Shown here one piece after another: positions 61,272 to 64,000 of a stretch of 64,000 bases of DNA. The DNA comes from UBA5429 sp942493315 (GTDB taxonomy: Bacteria > Bacteroidota > Bacteroidia > Bacteroidales > WCHB1-69), in NCBI GenBank assembly GCA_942493315.1, contig OW818690.1, positions 1,426,001 through 1,490,000 on the forward strand. The letters are read 5' to 3'. Numbering within the stretch: position 1 is the first letter of the stretch; every line of letters begins with the position of its first letter. Made by a program: the position numbers and the translations under genes. The notes beneath the pieces are model-generated. The model was given only the letters and a program-made list of their open reading frames with translations. It ran no database searches and was not told the DNA's origin.

Positions 61272-64000
61272 ATGAAAAAATTTATGATTTTTTTCTTGAT
61301 GGCGTTCCTACTTCTTAGCAACAGCCATTCGTACGCTGAAAAGCTCAACATTGATGGTATTGAAGCAATGGATCACATTTCAACGTTATCCATTACTCCA
61401 GCTACAACCCAATATGTTTGTGCTTGGTCTGGCTCAACATCTTCAAGTCCAATAACGTTTACTTCCATTGATGCAGCGGGTGTACCAACTGCAACAAATC
61501 ATGTGTGGTATGTAAACGGAGTTCAAGAAGCTTCATTAGCTCCTACTACTGGACAAACAAATTTTCCATTCCTCGTTAATGGAAGGCCAGCCGGAACTTA
61601 TGTAGTTCAGTGCAGCATTACTCATGACAGCGCAGGTGTTCATACCCATTTGTCTAACAATGTTACTGTTTATATACTGGATGAACCCAGTATAACTATT
61701 GCAGGTCCTACAAGTGGATGTGTTGGTGAAAATATAACACTGCAAGCTCAGGTTGGCGATATCCCTGCAGGATACTCTTTACTTTGGTATCTTAATGGTG
61801 TTTCCACTGTATCTACTCAAAACTACACTTACACTGTTCCTGCTTCTCCTCAAAACTCTATTGTTACTGTTAGACTTTCTTATGATGGATGTACTCCGAA
61901 ATTTTCTCCTGAACATCACATAACTAATATTCCTGATGGTTTAATTGTTGTAAATGATACTTGGGAACGTTGTAGCGGTAGTTCTGTTACCGTTACTGCT
62001 GATGCTCAAAATCCAGGTGGATTAACTCCAACCCGTTTCAGATGGGTCGGTGATATTTATGGTACAGGAAACCAAATCGTATATACTTCAACAAACAATA
62101 TAAGTATTTTGGGAAGTGGTAGATTCTATGTTACTGCTGAATATGCTCAGGCTGCTTGTAATACTCCTATCGACTCATTTGATGTTACTGTTTTTAGTCC
62201 AGCTACTTTAACTGTTACTTCTACTGTTGACGATTATTGTGAAGGTTCTCAATATACATTATCAACTTCTAGTTTGGCTGCTTCATATATCTGGTATAGA
62301 AATGGAGTGGAAATTCCCGGTCAAAATTTATATACAATAACAGAAACAGATCTTCCTGCCGGAGATTACTCCTATGCGGTTAAAGCTATTTATACTAATG
62401 GTTGCCAAACTGCAGTTTCAACTCCAACAGTAATTTATGTTCATGCTCCTGCGGATGTTATCATTACCGGAACACCAATGTATTGTGCTTCTTCAACAAC
62501 TGTGACTTTAAGTTCAACAGGTTCAATTGGGGGAAGCTCATACTTATGGTATCGTGATAATGTTTCAACAGGTGTTACAACTGATGATATCACCCAATTG
62601 GGTGTTACTGCAAGAGAATACCCATATATATACAAGTTACGTATTACTGCTCCTGCAGCAAACGGTGGTTGTATATCTTATGTGGAATATCCTGTAGTTG
62701 TTAACCAAACTCCATCTGTTCAAATTTCATCTGAAAATATGACCTCTTGCGTTGGTGGTAATGTAGTGGTTACCCCATTAATGGGTTATTCAACAGATTA
62801 TACATACCAATGGAGAGTGGATGGCTCAAACGCTGCTACAACATATAATTTGAATACTTCATTTGCTTCAGCTGCAACAAGACTTATTGACTTGGTGGTT
62901 ACCTCCACTTCAAATCCAACTTGTTCTGCTACATCAAATGTTTTATCGATTGTAACAGCTGCTGATCCTTTAACTCCTTCCATCACCGTTTCTACAGATA
63001 CTGTTTGTTTGGGTGGTCAAGTTACCCTTTCAACAGCTACTGTTGCAAATGGAACTTTTACATGGATGAGAAACGGATCAGTAATCGCAGGTGCAACTAC
63101 TAATTCAATCGTTGAAACATTACCAAATGCAGGTACCTATATTTATAATGTATATGTTACTACTCCTGCTTCAGGTTGTACATCTGCAACATCTGCTGAT
63201 GTATCAGTAACAGTTAGCACTCCTGCAACTATAAACATTTCAGGAACTCCAATGTTTTGCGCTGCTTCTGCTTCACAAAACTTAACTGCTATTGGATATT
63301 CTCTAAACAGTACTTTCCAATGGAGTGTTGATGGAAGTGCTTTCTCAGCAGGAACCGCAACTTATGCAACCGGTACCATTAATGCAAGAGAGTATCCTTA
63401 TGTTTATAGAGTGATTGCTACTGCCCCATCAGGATGTACTTCAACTGCTCAATTCGAAGTGTTGGTTAATCAAATCCCATCAGTTCAAATTTCTGCTTCT
63501 GATTTAGCTCCTTGTGTTGACGGTGCTGTTACCTTTACTCCAGCTATGGGTTATTCAACTGACTATAACTATCAATGGAGAGTAGATGGTACACCAACTC
63601 AAACTACCTATATATATAATACTACATTTACAAGTGCCGCAACAAGTACTGTAACTTTAACCGTTACTTCTACTTCTAACCCAACTTGTACTGCAACTTC
63701 AAATATTTTAACTGTAGTTACTTCTGCAGTTCCTACCACACCTACAATATTTTCGCCCGATCCAACAATTTGTATTGGTGTTCAAACTGAATTATATACC
63801 ATTCCAGGAGCTAGTGGAGTTTATACTTGGTATAAAAATGGGGTGATTATTCCCGGAGCTACATCAAGTACATTATTTGAAAATAATCCAACTTCAGGTT
63901 TATATTTTTATACTGTAAATATTAGAGTTCCTGGATCGGGTTGTGTATCATCAAATTCAGGTATTCAAGCTGTTATCGTTTCCACTCCTGTTGATATTTC
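61272..64000 (+). CDS. Large secreted Ig-like-repeat surface protein (3' end outside window)
   Basis: The open frame runs from ATG 61272 to the window edge, 909 codons with no stop. A signal peptide (KKFMIFFLMAFLLLSNSHSYA) is followed by repeated Ig-like/PKD-like domains of about 80-90 residues, each with a WYxNG or WxxDG core (LWYLNGVST, IWYRNGVEIPGQ, YQWRVDGS, WMRNGSVIAG, WYKNGVIIPGA) and a Cys near each end (for example YCEGSQYTL, CLGGQVTLS). A larger unit of about 255-258 residues repeats at 62469 and 63243. Such giant repeat proteins in Bacteroidota are adhesins or gliding-associated (SprB-like) proteins exported by the type IX system. The sorting domain would be outside the window, so this is inference. 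Confidence 0.85.
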   Translation, partial: MKKFMIFFLMAFLLLSNSHSYAEKLNIDGIEAMDHISTLSITPATTQYVCAWSGSTSSSPITFTSIDAAGVPTATNHVWYVNGVQEASLAPTTGQTNFPFLVNGRPAGTYVVQCSITHDSAGVHTHLSNNVTVYILDEPSITIAGPTSGCVGENITLQAQVGDIPAGYSLLWYLNGVSTVSTQNYTYTVPASPQNSIVTVRLSYDGCTPKFSPEHHITNIPDGLIVVNDTWERCSGSSVTVTADAQNPGGLTPTRFRWVGDIYGTGNQIVYTSTNNISILGSGRFYVTAEYAQAACNTPIDSFDVTVFSPATLTVTSTVDDYCEGSQYTLSTSSLAASYIWYRNGVEIPGQNLYTITETDLPAGDYSYAVKAIYTNGCQTAVSTPTVIYVHAPADVIITGTPMYCASSTTVTLSSTGSIGGSSYLWYRDNVSTGVTTDDITQLGVTAREYPYIYKLRITAPAANGGCISYVEYPVVVNQTPSVQISSENMTSCVGGNVVVTPLMGYSTDYTYQWRVDGSNAATTYNLNTSFASAATRLIDLVVTSTSNPTCSATSNVLSIVTAADPLTPSITVSTDTVCLGGQVTLSTATVANGTFTWMRNGSVIAGATTNSIVETLPNAGTYIYNVYVTTPASGCTSATSADVSVTVSTPATINISGTPMFCAASASQNLTAIGYSLNSTFQWSVDGSAFSAGTATYATGTINAREYPYVYRVIATAPSGCTSTAQFEVLVNQIPSVQISASDLAPCVDGAVTFTPAMGYSTDYNYQWRVDGTPTQTTYIYNTTFTSAATSTVTLTVTSTSNPTCTATSNILTVVTSAVPTTPTIFSPDPTICIGVQTELYTIPGASGVYTWYKNGVIIPGATSSTLFENNPTSGLYFYTVNIRVPGSGCVSSNSGIQAVIVSTPVDI

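Overview
The window is chromosomal DNA from a member of the Bacteroidota. The evidence is a 16S/23S/5S rRNA operon with Bacteroidota-type sequence, many promoters with the phylum's -7 element TAnnTTTG a short distance before start codons, almost no Shine-Dalgarno sites, a type IX secretion sorting domain, and typical families (DUF1015, GSCFA, S46 dipeptidyl-peptidase, TldD-like pairs, four-helix-bundle S23 proteins). The DNA is AT-rich. I would not name a genus.

Layout. 1-2961: end of an lptB operon, a four-helix-bundle protein and DUF1015. 3111-4550: an IS3-family element inserted in a 7-bp tandem array. 4637-14396: a double TldD-like protease, then a leftward run (YwqK-like lipoprotein, tryptophanase, UvrD/PcrA helicase, GSCFA protein, serine hydrolase). 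14677-19843: polyprenyl synthase, PBP2, RodA and ManC (cell wall and glycan precursors). 19895-25087: PepT, a C1 peptidase and a coiled-coil protein leftward, then thymidine kinase and the c-di-AMP synthase CdaA. 25426-26925: a SatD/DUF3307 pair behind four 28-bp operator-like repeats. 27275-37425: peptidases (M20, S46, SppA, C69), a SUMF1-like protein, a steroid-reductase-fold membrane protein and a radical SAM enzyme. 37409-39495: TonB-like protein, glycosyltransferase, chagasin-type inhibitor. 39748-45614: two leftward surface-protein operons, each behind a copy of a ~460-bp duplicated regulatory region. 45695-53731: housekeeping enzymes, a MORN/YwqK protein and FolE. 54025-59830: tRNA-Lys and the rRNA operon. 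59831-61271: repeat-rich DNA. 61272 to the end: the first 909 codons of a secreted Ig-repeat protein.

Physiology (inference): tryptophanase, PepT, a DPP7-like S46 peptidase, C1, C69 and M20 peptidases suggest growth on peptides and amino acids. The PBP2-RodA pair, LD-carboxypeptidase and lipid enzymes are ordinary envelope functions.

Most unusual: (1) the SatD/DUF3307 module with its operator array and cyclase-like residue pattern; (2) the duplicated ~460-bp leader with a conserved RNA fold, promoter elements on both strands and a poly-C tract of different length in each copy; (3) 7-bp-period tandem arrays of several unrelated sequences in many intergenic gaps; (4) a 46-bp perfect palindrome inside the transposase gene; (5) the fused TldD pair. 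All functional statements come from reading sequence by eye; no database search was run.
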